Shown: positions 48,716 to 56,365 of the stretch, piece after piece | Numbering within the stretch: position 1 is the stretch's first letter | Layout of the letters: the number at the start of each line of letters is the position of its first letter | Assembly (NCBI GenBank): GCA_000585055.1 | Contig: JEMX01000002.1 | Location: 24,576-88,575 of the forward strand | Length of the DNA stretch: 64,000 bases | From: Candidatus Accumulibacter appositus | GTDB lineage: Bacteria; Pseudomonadota; Gammaproteobacteria; Burkholderiales; Rhodocyclaceae | Direction: 5' to 3' | The notes under the pieces: generated by a model | What the model saw: only the letters and a program-made list of their open reading frames with translations | What the model was told of the DNA's origin: nothing | Databases searched by the model: none | Translations under genes and position numbers: made by a program

Positions 48716-49372
48716 TCAGTGGATACCAGCCAGGGCGGCAATTTCGCGAGCGTGATCGACGACATGATCGGCACCCCAGTCCTCAATCGGCTTGCCGTCA
48801 CCTAGATAGCCGTAGCGCACGGCCACGGTGAGCATGCCCGCGGCACGGCCGGCCTGAATGTCGCGCAGATCGTCGCCAACGTAGAGGCAGGTCTCGGGAC
48901 GTCTGGCAAGCAGGGCGGACGCCAGCCGCATCGGCTGCGCTGCCGGCTTCGCACGGCGCGCCGAATCACCGCTGACGACGCAGGCCGCGCGCTTGGCGCA
49001 GCCAAGCCTGGCCAGGAGCGGCAGGGTAAAGCGCTGCGCCTTGTTGGTGACGATTCCCCACGGCCAACAGCGCCCCTCAAGCGCCTCGAGGAGTGGCTCA
49101 ATACCTGGAAAGAGCGTCGTTTCGACACAGATGTCCTGACTGTAGTAGTGCAGGAAACGATCGTAGAATTCTGCGTAGCGGAGATCACTCGGCAACATTT
49201 CGAGCCCGCCCTTGAGCATCCCGCGTACGCCCTGCGAGGTCAAAGGGCGGAGCTGCTCTGCTGGCACCGACGGCAGGCCCAGGTCGGCGCGCAAACGGTT
49301 GAGGGCAGCGGCCAGGTCGGGGGCGGTATCGGCAAAGGTGCCGTCAAGATCGAAGAGTAGCGCTTCAAGCAT
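48716..49372 (-). CDS. gph: HAD-family phosphatase (Gph/MupP-like)
   Basis: A 218-residue HAD hydrolase: motif [15 protein letters not shown], motif II VTNKAQ with the following Lys, and motif [19 protein letters not shown]. Annotation as phosphoglycolate phosphatase is conventional. However, the position right after ubiG, with an 8-base overlap, is the same as that of mupP in Pseudomonas. MupP dephosphorylates N-acetylmuramate 6-phosphate in cell-wall recycling. The two activities cannot be told apart from sequence alone here. Confidence 0.85.
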   Translation of the reverse strand: MLEALLFDLDGTFADTAPDLAAALNRLRADLGLPSVPAEQLRPLTSQGVRGMLKGGLEMLPSDLRYAEFYDRFLHYYSQDICVETTLFPGIEPLLEALEGRCWPWGIVTNKAQRFTLPLLARLGCAKRAACVVSGDSARRAKPAAQPMRLASALLARRPETCLYVGDDLRDIQAGRAAGMLTVAVRYGYLGDGKPIEDWGADHVVDHAREIAALAGIH

Positions 49373-50066
49373 TCTTCACGCCGTGCAGGAGGTAGTTCAC
49401 GTCCGTATCGCGGCCCAGCGCGTAGTGCTTGGTGAACGGATTGTAGGTCATCCCGCGCAGCTCATCCGGATCAATACCAACGTTTCTCAGCCAGCGCGAG
49501 AGTTCTGAAGGTTTGATGAATCTCGCATAGTCGTGGGTACCCTTGGGCAACATCCGCAGAACATACTCGGCGCCAACAACCGCAAGCAGGTACGCTTTCG
49601 GATTGCGGTTGATGGTCGAGAAAAAAACGTGCCCGCCGGGTTTCACCAGAGCCGCGCAAGCGGCGACGGTACTGGCCGGATCAGGAACATGCTCGAGCAT
49701 TTCCATACAGGTGACGACGTCGAAACTGCCGCCCTGCTCGACAGCCAGATCTTCGGCCGAAATCTGCCGATAGTCGACCTGCCGACCGCTTTCCAGCAAA
49801 TGCAGTCGGGCCACGCTCAGCGCCTTGTCGGAAAGGTCGATGCCAGTCACCGTCGCACCCTTCTCGCACATCCCTTCGGAAAGCAGGCCACCGCCGCAAC
49901 CGACGTCGAGCACGCTCTTGCCGGCGAGTTGGCAATGAGCGTCGATCCACTCCAGGCGCAAGGGGTTGATGTCGTGCAAAGGCTTGAAATCGCTGTTCGG
50001 GTCCCACCAGCGATGGGCCAGCTGGCTGAATTTTTCGAGTTCGTTCTGGTCGGCGTTGATCATCAT
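49365..50066 (-). CDS. ubiG: Ubiquinone biosynthesis O-methyltransferase
   Basis: Performs both O-methylations in ubiquinone synthesis. The 233-residue protein has [20 protein letters not shown], the SAM loop [20 protein letters not shown], and the UbiG membrane/quinone segment [20 protein letters not shown]. Two adjacent ATG codons (50066, 50063) open the frame; the first is used. Its end overlaps the HAD phosphatase gene by 8 bases. Upstream, the first OmpA-like gene ends in a strong terminator, so ubiG-gph-cbiX-trmO is probably a separate transcript. Confidence 0.95.
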   Translation of the reverse strand: MMINADQNELEKFSQLAHRWWDPNSDFKPLHDINPLRLEWIDAHCQLAGKSVLDVGCGGGLLSEGMCEKGATVTGIDLSDKALSVARLHLLESGRQVDYRQISAEDLAVEQGGSFDVVTCMEMLEHVPDPASTVAACAALVKPGGHVFFSTINRNPKAYLLAVVGAEYVLRMLPKGTHDYARFIKPSELSRWLRNVGIDPDELRGMTYNPFTKHYALGRDTDVNYLLHGVKNA

Positions 50067-50142
50067 CAAGCGGTTTCCGTGACAATTGTGAGCCACCTTT
50101 GTGGCACCTAATAGCGAGTGCGCCCTGCCGGGCGCACCAAAG

Positions 50143-50170
50143 AAAAAGCCCTGCCAAAGCAGGGCTTTTC
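50143..50170 (-). terminator. Rho-independent terminator after the first OmpA-like gene
   Basis: AAAAGCCCTG and CAGGGCTTTT pair around CCAAAG, followed on the minus strand by a T-rich tract. It lies 17 bases beyond the stop at 50187. Confidence 0.9.
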
Positions 50171-50186
50171 CGATAACACAGGCGGA

Positions 50187-50855
50187 TTACTTGGTGCCGA
50201 TGAGTTCGATATCGACACGACGGTCAGGCTGCAGACAGGCGATGACCTTGGCGCTCTTGGCACCCGGACACTGACCAGGCTGGGTAACCGGCTGCTTCTC
50301 GCCCTTGCCTTCGGTGTAGACGCGGTTGGCTTCGACACCCTTGCTGACCAAATAGCTCTTGACCGACGCGGCACGCCGCTCGGACAGCTTCTGGTTGTAG
50401 GCGTCTGAGCCGATACGGTCGGTGTGACCGACGGCGATGATCACTTCCAGCTTGATCTGCTTGGACATGGCGACGACTTCGTCGAGCTTGGCCTTGCCAG
50501 CCGGGCGCAGCGTGGCCTTGTTGAAGTCGAACAGGGCGTCGGCGGCGACCGTGACCTTGTCACCGGACGGCTTGGCCATCGGGGCTTTGGCCATTGGCGG
50601 CTCGCAGACTTCCTTCGGCAGCAGGTCCTTGTCGCAGGTGCAACCAGCCGGGTCCTTGGCAGCGCCCGCGGGAGTCCAGAATCCGGTCCGCCAGCATAGG
50701 CCGGCGCCGCTCATCGCGACTTCACCGCGGGAGTCGATCACATACACACGATCCAGGGGAATCGAAGTCTGTGCTTGAGCCAGCGAGGCGCCGAAGCCGA
50801 GAGTGGCGGCAGCGAACGCGGCCACGATGGTGCTTGTTGTTGCAATTCTTTTCAT
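50187..50855 (-). CDS. OmpA-like peptidoglycan-associated protein, copy 1
   Basis: A 222-residue precursor with a Sec signal (cleavage near AQAQT). A short N-terminal module follows, with DRVYVIDSRGEVAMSGAGLC and four Cys (CWRTGFW, CTCDKD, VCEPP). The OmpA C-terminal domain runs from about residue 105: ADALFDFNKATLRPAGKAKL, VGHTDRIGSDAYNQKLSERR and a GKGEKQPV segment. It binds peptidoglycan and probably tethers the envelope. There is no N-terminal beta-barrel, unlike E. coli OmpA. Its mature part is almost identical to that of the second copy at 52328-52978. Confidence 0.9.
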   Translation of the reverse strand: MKRIATTSTIVAAFAAATLGFGASLAQAQTSIPLDRVYVIDSRGEVAMSGAGLCWRTGFWTPAGAAKDPAGCTCDKDLLPKEVCEPPMAKAPMAKPSGDKVTVAADALFDFNKATLRPAGKAKLDEVVAMSKQIKLEVIIAVGHTDRIGSDAYNQKLSERRAASVKSYLVSKGVEANRVYTEGKGEKQPVTQPGQCPGAKSAKVIACLQPDRRVDIELIGTK

Positions 50856-50931
50856 CTAGGTTTCCCTCGTTAATTGAAGGCTGCGGAGCCGGTCCGCATG
50901 GCCTGTTATGCCTCGTTGTTCACCGAACTCG

Positions 50932-52245
50932 TCACGGACGGATTTTATTTTGCCACAAGAGCGCCAGCTTTATCAATCCAGTTTCGTTGCTTTCAACCAG
51001 TTGCCCGTGCTCGACGCGAATCCGACCAGCAACCCACACCGCAGAAACATGCTCTCGGCCTACGGCATAGGTGAGGTGTGAAACGGGCTCATAGCAAGGC
51101 GCAAGTACGACGTCGTCGACAGCGACGGCGCACAGATCGGCCGCCTTGCCAGGCATGATCGAGCCGATCTCTGCGTCGAGAGCCAAGGCTCTGGCGCCAG
51201 CGAGCGTCGCCATGTGCAGCACCTGATGGGCATTCAAGGCGTCGGCGCGACTGCTCTGCCCCTTGGCGAGCAATGCGGCCAGCCGCATCTCTTGTAAGAG
51301 GTCGAGGCGGTTGTTGCTGGCCGCACCGTCGGTTCCCAGACCCACGTTAACCCCCCTGGCCACCAGTGCGCTGACCGGAGCAATGCCGCTGGCAAGTTTG
51401 AGGTTGGAGCTGGGGCAGTGTGCAAGCGAGCACCCGTGCTGGGCGAGCAGTTCGATTTCGTGCGCATCAAGGTGCACCCCGTGCACCGCGATCAATGCCG
51501 GACTCAGCAATCCCAGGCGATGGAGGCGCTCGATCGGGCGCATTCCGAAGCGCTGCAGGCTTTCGTCGATTTCCTGGACAGTTTCATGCAGATGCAAGTG
51601 TATCGGCAGCTCGATCTGTTCAGCAAGGGTCAGGACCTTGGCAAACCCGGCGTCGCTGACGGTGTATGGCGCATGTGGCGCCAGACAGAAGGACAGCAGC
51701 GGCTCTTCCAGGCGTTGGTCGCGGGCGGCAAGGCCCTTGGCCAGATAGTCGTCAGTGTCGGTCGCATAGCGACTCGGAAAGTCGACCGTGATCAGCCCGA
51801 TTGCGGCGCGAATCCCCAGAGCCATCGCCGCGTCCGCCGCAGCGCCAGGGAAAAAGTACATATCGTTGAAACAGGTAATCCCGCCGCGCAGCATTTCGGC
51901 ACAAGCCAGGCGCGTCCCGTCATAGACGAACTGCTCCGAGACATGCTGCGCCTCGGCCGGCCAGATGTGGTGCTGCAGCCACTCCATGAGCGGCAGATCG
52001 TCGGCCAGACCGCGCAGCAGGCTCATCGCCGCGTGCGTATGTAGATTGACCAGTCCCGGAATCAGCACGTGCTGTTCCAGCCGCTTGTGGCTCCTGGCCG
52101 AAAAGCGAGCCGCAGCCTCGTTCTGAGGAAGGACGGCGACGATGCGGCCATCGTCGACCGCCACGGCGTGGTTTTCGAGAACCACGTCAGCGGGCTCAAC
52201 CGGAACTATCCAGCGCGCCTCGATGAGCAGATCGACAACTTCCAT
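50932..52245 (-). CDS. mtaD: Amidohydrolase, MtaD-like (methylthioadenosine/adenosylhomocysteine deaminase)
   Basis: A 437-residue TRZ/ATZ-family amidohydrolase. Metal ligands appear in VNLHTHAAMSLLRG, LHLHLHE, VHGVHLD and GLGTDGAASNN. It probably deaminates S-methyl-5'-thioadenosine or S-adenosylhomocysteine to the inosine form. Other members act on chlorohydrolase-type substrates. It sits between two nearly identical OmpA-like genes. In betaproteobacteria mtaD is often close to ubiG, as here. The start is ATG at 52245 (MEVVDLLIEARWIVPV). Confidence 0.85.
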   Translation of the reverse strand: MEVVDLLIEARWIVPVEPADVVLENHAVAVDDGRIVAVLPQNEAAARFSARSHKRLEQHVLIPGLVNLHTHAAMSLLRGLADDLPLMEWLQHHIWPAEAQHVSEQFVYDGTRLACAEMLRGGITCFNDMYFFPGAAADAAMALGIRAAIGLITVDFPSRYATDTDDYLAKGLAARDQRLEEPLLSFCLAPHAPYTVSDAGFAKVLTLAEQIELPIHLHLHETVQEIDESLQRFGMRPIERLHRLGLLSPALIAVHGVHLDAHEIELLAQHGCSLAHCPSSNLKLASGIAPVSALVARGVNVGLGTDGAASNNRLDLLQEMRLAALLAKGQSSRADALNAHQVLHMATLAGARALALDAEIGSIMPGKAADLCAVAVDDVVLAPCYEPVSHLTYAVGREHVSAVWVAGRIRVEHGQLVESNETGLIKLALLWQNKIRP

Positions 52246-52282
52246 GGGCAGGATCCCTGCGCAAACGGCATCGTAGAAGCTG

Positions 52283-52310
52283 AAAAAAAACCCCGCCGGA
52301 GCGGGGTTTT
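52283..52310 (-). terminator. Rho-independent terminator after the second OmpA-like gene
   Basis: AACCCCGC and GCGGGGTT pair around CGGA, with eight consecutive T on the minus strand. It separates the OmpA-like gene from mtaD. Confidence 0.92.
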
Positions 52311-52327
52311 CTTATGCCTTGCCTGAA

Positions 52328-52978
52328 TTACTTGGTGCCGATGAGTTCGATATCGACACGACGGTCAGGCTGCAGACAGGCGATGACCTTGGCGCTCTTG
52401 GCACCCGGGCACTGACCAGGCTGGGTAACCGGCTGCTTCTCGCCCTTGCCTTCGGTGTAGACGCGATTGGCTTCGACACCCTTGCTGACCAGATAGCTCT
52501 TGACCGACGCGGCACGCCGCTCGGACAGCTTCTGGTTGTAGGCGTCTGAGCCGATACGGTCGGTGTGACCGACGGCGATGATCACTTCCAGCTTGATCTG
52601 CTTGGACATGGCGACGACTTCGTCGAGCTTCGCCTTGCCAGCCGGACGCAGCGTGGCCTTGTTGAAGTCGAACAGGGCGTCGGCGGCGACGGTGACCTTG
52701 TCACCGGACGGCTTGGCCATCGGGGCTTTGGCCATTGGCGGCTCGCAGACTTCCTTCGGCAGTAGGTCCTTGTCGCAGGTGCAGCCAGCCGGATCCTTGG
52801 CAGCCGCTGCAGGCGTCCAGAATCCCGTCCGCCAGCAGAGGCCGGCACCGCTCATCGCGACTTCACCGCGCGAGTCGATCACATAAACGCGATCGGCCGC
52901 CGTTTGTGCTTGTGCGACGCCAACTGCAGCAAAAAGGCCGATTGAGGCCAACAGGGTAGTAATGATTTTCGATTTCAA
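52328..52978 (-). CDS. OmpA-like peptidoglycan-associated protein, copy 2
   Basis: A 216-residue precursor. The signal peptide (KIITTLLASIGLFAAVGVAQ) and upstream region differ from copy 1. From DRVYVIDSRG to the stop codon the protein is the same except for one visible Gly-to-Ala change. At DNA level the two copies differ at about 20 positions over roughly 550 bases, concentrated near the 5' end. The similarity ends just past the stop codon, before unrelated terminators. Role as for copy 1: peptidoglycan binding in the periplasm. A divergent promoter region of about 420 bases lies upstream. Confidence 0.9.
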   Translation of the reverse strand: MKSKIITTLLASIGLFAAVGVAQAQTAADRVYVIDSRGEVAMSGAGLCWRTGFWTPAAAAKDPAGCTCDKDLLPKEVCEPPMAKAPMAKPSGDKVTVAADALFDFNKATLRPAGKAKLDEVVAMSKQIKLEVIIAVGHTDRIGSDAYNQKLSERRAASVKSYLVSKGVEANRVYTEGKGEKQPVTQPGQCPGAKSAKVIACLQPDRRVDIELIGTK

Positions 52979-53402
52979 GATATTCCTCCTCGATTAATCT
53001 TTGTTAGGTCCGAATGCGTGTCACGCGATGCGATTTTTGCGCAGTCGGCGGATTTAAGCATACAAACTTCGGCGGCTTCAAGCATTGGTTTGGCATTGTG
53101 TTGCTTTTATACAACGATTGGCCCCTGGCGACGCGCCTTTGCGCGCGTTGCCAGGCCGTCCAACGCGCCAACTCAAGCCCTGCGGACGAGGCGTCCGCTG
53201 CCTCGCAGCGGCCTCCCAGCGGCCTCCACGCCGTCTGCCGAGGGCCTTCGCCAGGTGCTTGCTGGAGCCGCTGTGAACGCGCTAGGCAGCACCTCGCAAG
53301 CTCGGGACATGCGACAATTACCCAACGCGCAACGGTCGCGGAAGTCAGCACCTCCGAGGCGGGCTCTGGCGGTCCAGAGCGGACACGGCAAGGGAGAGCA
53401 AG
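52979..53402. other. Intergenic region between OmpA copy 2 and the sirtuin
   Basis: About 420 bases between divergent genes. It must hold both promoters. I did not find a convincing gene, a tRNA or a clear hairpin. AT-rich sequence at 53,085-53,120 (GTGTTGCTTTTATACAACG) is the likeliest promoter zone; GTTG...CAAC there forms a short dyad. Confidence 0.35.
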
Positions 53403-54158
53403 ATGCAATCAGGCAGCCTGGACTCGATCGCTTCCATGGTCCGCGCGGCGAAGGAAATCGTCGTCTTCTCGGGCGCCGGTCTTTCCGCCGATAGTGGCAT
53501 TCCAACTTTCCGCGATGGCGCGACCGGACTCTGGAACAAGGTCGATCCTGACGAGGTTGCCAGTATCGAGGGCTTCCTGCGCAATCCTGCACGCGTATGG
53601 AGCTGGCTGCTGCAGTTGAAGAAACTGGTCGACGAACGGCAGCCGAATGCCGGCCACCAAGCCCTCGCCCGACTGCAGGCAAGCTGTCGGGGCAAGCAGC
53701 TGACGGTCATCACCCAGAACATCGATGGCTACCATAGCCGTGCTGGAAACGCGCCGGTCCTCGAGGTACACGGCACCATCCACCGCCTCCGCTGCCAGCA
53801 GCGATGCGGTTTCTCGGCCAACTGGGAGGAAAGCGCGGTCGAGCCTTATCCCTGCCCGCGCTGCGGCGCGCCGGTGCGGCCGGATCTGGTCCTGTTTGGA
53901 GAAATGCTCGATGAGGAGGTCTTTGCTGCCGCCGAAATGCGCAGCCTGACGGCCGATCTCTTCTTTTGCGTCGGCACCTCGTTCACCGTCCAACCGGCAG
54001 CGCTGCTGCCGGTGTGGGCCAAACGTGCCGGGGTGCCGGTGGTGGAAATCAATCCACACCCGACGTCGCTCTCGGCGGTCGCCGATTACTCGATTCGCAG
54101 CGGTGCGTCGGAGTTCTTCACGGCCTTGGGCGCGCAGATCGAGGCGCAGCAAGGCTGA
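53403..54158 (+). CDS. Sirtuin (NAD-dependent protein deacylase)
   Basis: A 251-residue Sir2-family enzyme that removes acyl groups from lysines using NAD. Motifs in order: FSGAGLSADSGIPTFRD, TQNIDGYHSRAG, LEVHGTIHRLRC with catalytic His, a four-Cys zinc module (CQQRCGF and CPRCGAP), PDLVLFGE, VGTSFTVQPAALLP and EINPHPT. The Tyr/Arg pair of class III desuccinylases was not recognised, so deacetylation is the simpler guess. AGGGAGAG precedes the ATG. No obvious operon partner. Confidence 0.93.
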   Translation: MQSGSLDSIASMVRAAKEIVVFSGAGLSADSGIPTFRDGATGLWNKVDPDEVASIEGFLRNPARVWSWLLQLKKLVDERQPNAGHQALARLQASCRGKQLTVITQNIDGYHSRAGNAPVLEVHGTIHRLRCQQRCGFSANWEESAVEPYPCPRCGAPVRPDLVLFGEMLDEEVFAAAEMRSLTADLFFCVGTSFTVQPAALLPVWAKRAGVPVVEINPHPTSLSAVADYSIRSGASEFFTALGAQIEAQQG

Positions 54159-54255
54159 AGCCTGCGACCGATCGCAAGCCGCTGGGTGAGTCGCGGCCCA
54201 ACGGCGGCCAAGAGCGGCCTTTCCTCGCCCGCTGTTGTGGGCAACGGCCTCACTT

Positions 54256-54390
54256 TCAGCATCGTGTCGACAGGCAGTGCTGCGCCGCCCAGGGCAGCGC
54301 TGCAGCGCTGGCAATACGCGCGCAGCGGCTGAGGCTCTCGATTTCCTTCGCCGAGATCTCGGGATCTCCTTCTGTTGATAGTGCGCTCAT
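54256..54390 (-). CDS. Possible 44-residue protein after the carbamoyltransferase
   Basis: A short frame starting ATG 12 bases after the carbamoyltransferase stop: MSALSTEGDPEISAKEIESL, then an Ala-rich helix-like stretch with three Cys. There is no clear ribosome site and no family recognised. Spacing and strand would allow translational coupling, but it may be chance. Confidence 0.25.
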   Translation of the reverse strand: MSALSTEGDPEISAKEIESLSRCARIASAAALPWAAQHCLSTRC

Positions 54391-54402
54391 CTTAAGGGCG
54401 AT

Positions 54403-56121
54403 CTATCTACCGGCGGGGAACACCATGCCGCCATCGCAAACAAGAAAATCGATACGATCATCTGCCAACGCCCGCAGAGCCTCCTCCGGGGTGTTGATGA
54501 TCGGTTCTTCGTGCGCATTGAAGCTCGTGTTGACCAGCGTCGGCAAGCCGGTAATTCGTTTGAAGGCATCAAGAATGTCGTAGTACAAGGGATTGCTCGC
54601 GCGCTCGATGATTTGCGGGCGTGCAGTGCCGTCGACATGCACGACGGCCGGGATCCTCGCCAACCACTCCGGCTTGACGCGGGTGGTAATGGTCATGAAA
54701 CGACAGGCATAGCGGTTGCGCGCATCGACCTCGTACAGGCGCTCGGCATCGACATCGAGCACATAGGGCGCAAACGGCATGAACTCGGTGCGTTGCAGGC
54801 GCTTGTTGACGCTGTCGTTGACTTCACGCCGTGCCGGGCTGGCGAGAATCGAGCGTGCGCCGAGAGCGCGCGGCCCCATTTCCATGGCCCCCCAGAAGAT
54901 CGCCCCGATGTGGTTGTCGGCCAGCAGCTGGGCGGTCTTTTCGACATGCTCGCCACTCCGCTCGACACGAAAACGCAGACGCTCCGCGGTACTCAGCAGG
55001 TCTTCGCCGCTGTAGGGACGACCGTAGTAGAGGTGACGCAGGCGATCGCGGGTCAAGCGCGCCATGCCCTGGCTGGCGATCCAGTAGTCGACACAGGCGC
55101 CGACCGGCAGACCTTCGTCGCCCATCGCCGGGAAGATGAACACTTCCTCAATTCCCGGCAGTGCAGCGACCAGCTGATTCAGGCGCACGTTGGCGAACAC
55201 TCCGCCACTCATGGCGATGAATTTGGCCGGGTGTTTCTTGAGCAGGGCTTGCAGCCAGGCGACGACCACCTGCTCGGTGGCGATCTGGATCGAGGCCGCA
55301 ATATCCTCTTTCGCAAGGCCCTGGAAAAACTCCAGCAATATCCGGTGCAGCGCCTTGCTGTCGGGCAGTTCGCCATGAATATGGCCGTTCTCGTCGACCG
55401 GGAACAGAGCGGCAATCCGCGCGGCAACTGCCGGCTGCCCGAAGGCGGCGAGACCGGTCAGCTTGCCTTCATGGCGATTGGGGGTGAACCCGCAAGCAGA
55501 GGTGGCGAAGGCATAGGCCAGACCGATCGACGCGCCGCCGTTCTGTGGATGGCCAAGCAGGGTTTCCTCACCACCCCAGATCTCGTGCAGCTGCTGCCCG
55601 GCATACAGGTAGGCCGAATAATAGGCGCCATCGCCGCCGCCATCACAACTGACGAGAAGGACATCGTCCCGCCAGTCGCAGTAGCGCAGTGAGGACAGCA
55701 CGTGCGCACGATGGTGGTTGCAGAACTGCAGCGCGACGTCGGAGCGCAAGCCCATGTGGCGGCGTAGCTTCGGCAAATCGAGGAAAGCGCCGGCATCGAG
55801 ATTCCGGCGACGGTTCATCAGACTGCCCAGGGAGCGATCACGACGCTGACCCAACAATTTGCGGCGTACATCCCTGATCGGCACGGCGCCGATCCGAAAG
55901 CACGACACCGGAAACTTCATGCGCGTAAACGCCACCGCATCGACCTGCAAACGATCGATGCCGGCAATGCGCAGGACTTCGTCGATCGACTGCAGATCAA
56001 AAAAACCACCATCGTTCTTGACCCGATTCAGCCGCTCTTCCTTGCAGAAAGCCAGGAGCTGATCATCGGCAAACAGGCAGGCACCTGCGTCGTGTCCGGT
56101 GTGAATCCCCAAGATGTACAT
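54403..56121 (-). CDS. Carbamoyltransferase (NodU/CmcH/TobZ family)
   Basis: A 572-residue enzyme that would transfer a carbamoyl group from carbamoyl phosphate to a hydroxyl of a sugar or other acceptor. The N-terminal Kae1-like domain (residues 1-350) starts YILGIHTGHDAGACLF and has CNHHRAHVLSSL, LLVSCDGGGDGAYYSAY and MSGGVFANVRLNQL. The C-terminal YrdC-like domain has EMGPRALGARSILASP, NKRLQRTEFMPFAPYV and TLVNTSFNAHEEPI. The ATG at 56121 matches the family. The neighbour is an O-acyltransferase, which together suggests decoration of a surface polysaccharide or secreted metabolite; the acceptor is not evident. Confidence 0.9.
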   Translation of the reverse strand: MYILGIHTGHDAGACLFADDQLLAFCKEERLNRVKNDGGFFDLQSIDEVLRIAGIDRLQVDAVAFTRMKFPVSCFRIGAVPIRDVRRKLLGQRRDRSLGSLMNRRRNLDAGAFLDLPKLRRHMGLRSDVALQFCNHHRAHVLSSLRYCDWRDDVLLVSCDGGGDGAYYSAYLYAGQQLHEIWGGEETLLGHPQNGGASIGLAYAFATSACGFTPNRHEGKLTGLAAFGQPAVAARIAALFPVDENGHIHGELPDSKALHRILLEFFQGLAKEDIAASIQIATEQVVVAWLQALLKKHPAKFIAMSGGVFANVRLNQLVAALPGIEEVFIFPAMGDEGLPVGACVDYWIASQGMARLTRDRLRHLYYGRPYSGEDLLSTAERLRFRVERSGEHVEKTAQLLADNHIGAIFWGAMEMGPRALGARSILASPARREVNDSVNKRLQRTEFMPFAPYVLDVDAERLYEVDARNRYACRFMTITTRVKPEWLARIPAVVHVDGTARPQIIERASNPLYYDILDAFKRITGLPTLVNTSFNAHEEPIINTPEEALRALADDRIDFLVCDGGMVFPAGR

Positions 56122-56365
56122 ATCAGGCGCCGATCCCTTGTCCCTCTGTCCAGACTTGCCGACGAGATCCGCGAGCAAGCGAGGCGTGTGCCGCAGTGCA
56201 GCAGGAAAGCTGCGGATGATAGCTTGGCACCACCGCTGCTCGCAAGCAGAATGCGGTCAGCCTGCGCACCGGCAACTCGTCGCCGGTTGCGGCGCCCCGC
56301 GCCCGGATCGTCAACAGCGGCGACAAGGCCACGCCCGCAGCGTTACAGCGTGTTTTGGCGCAAGG

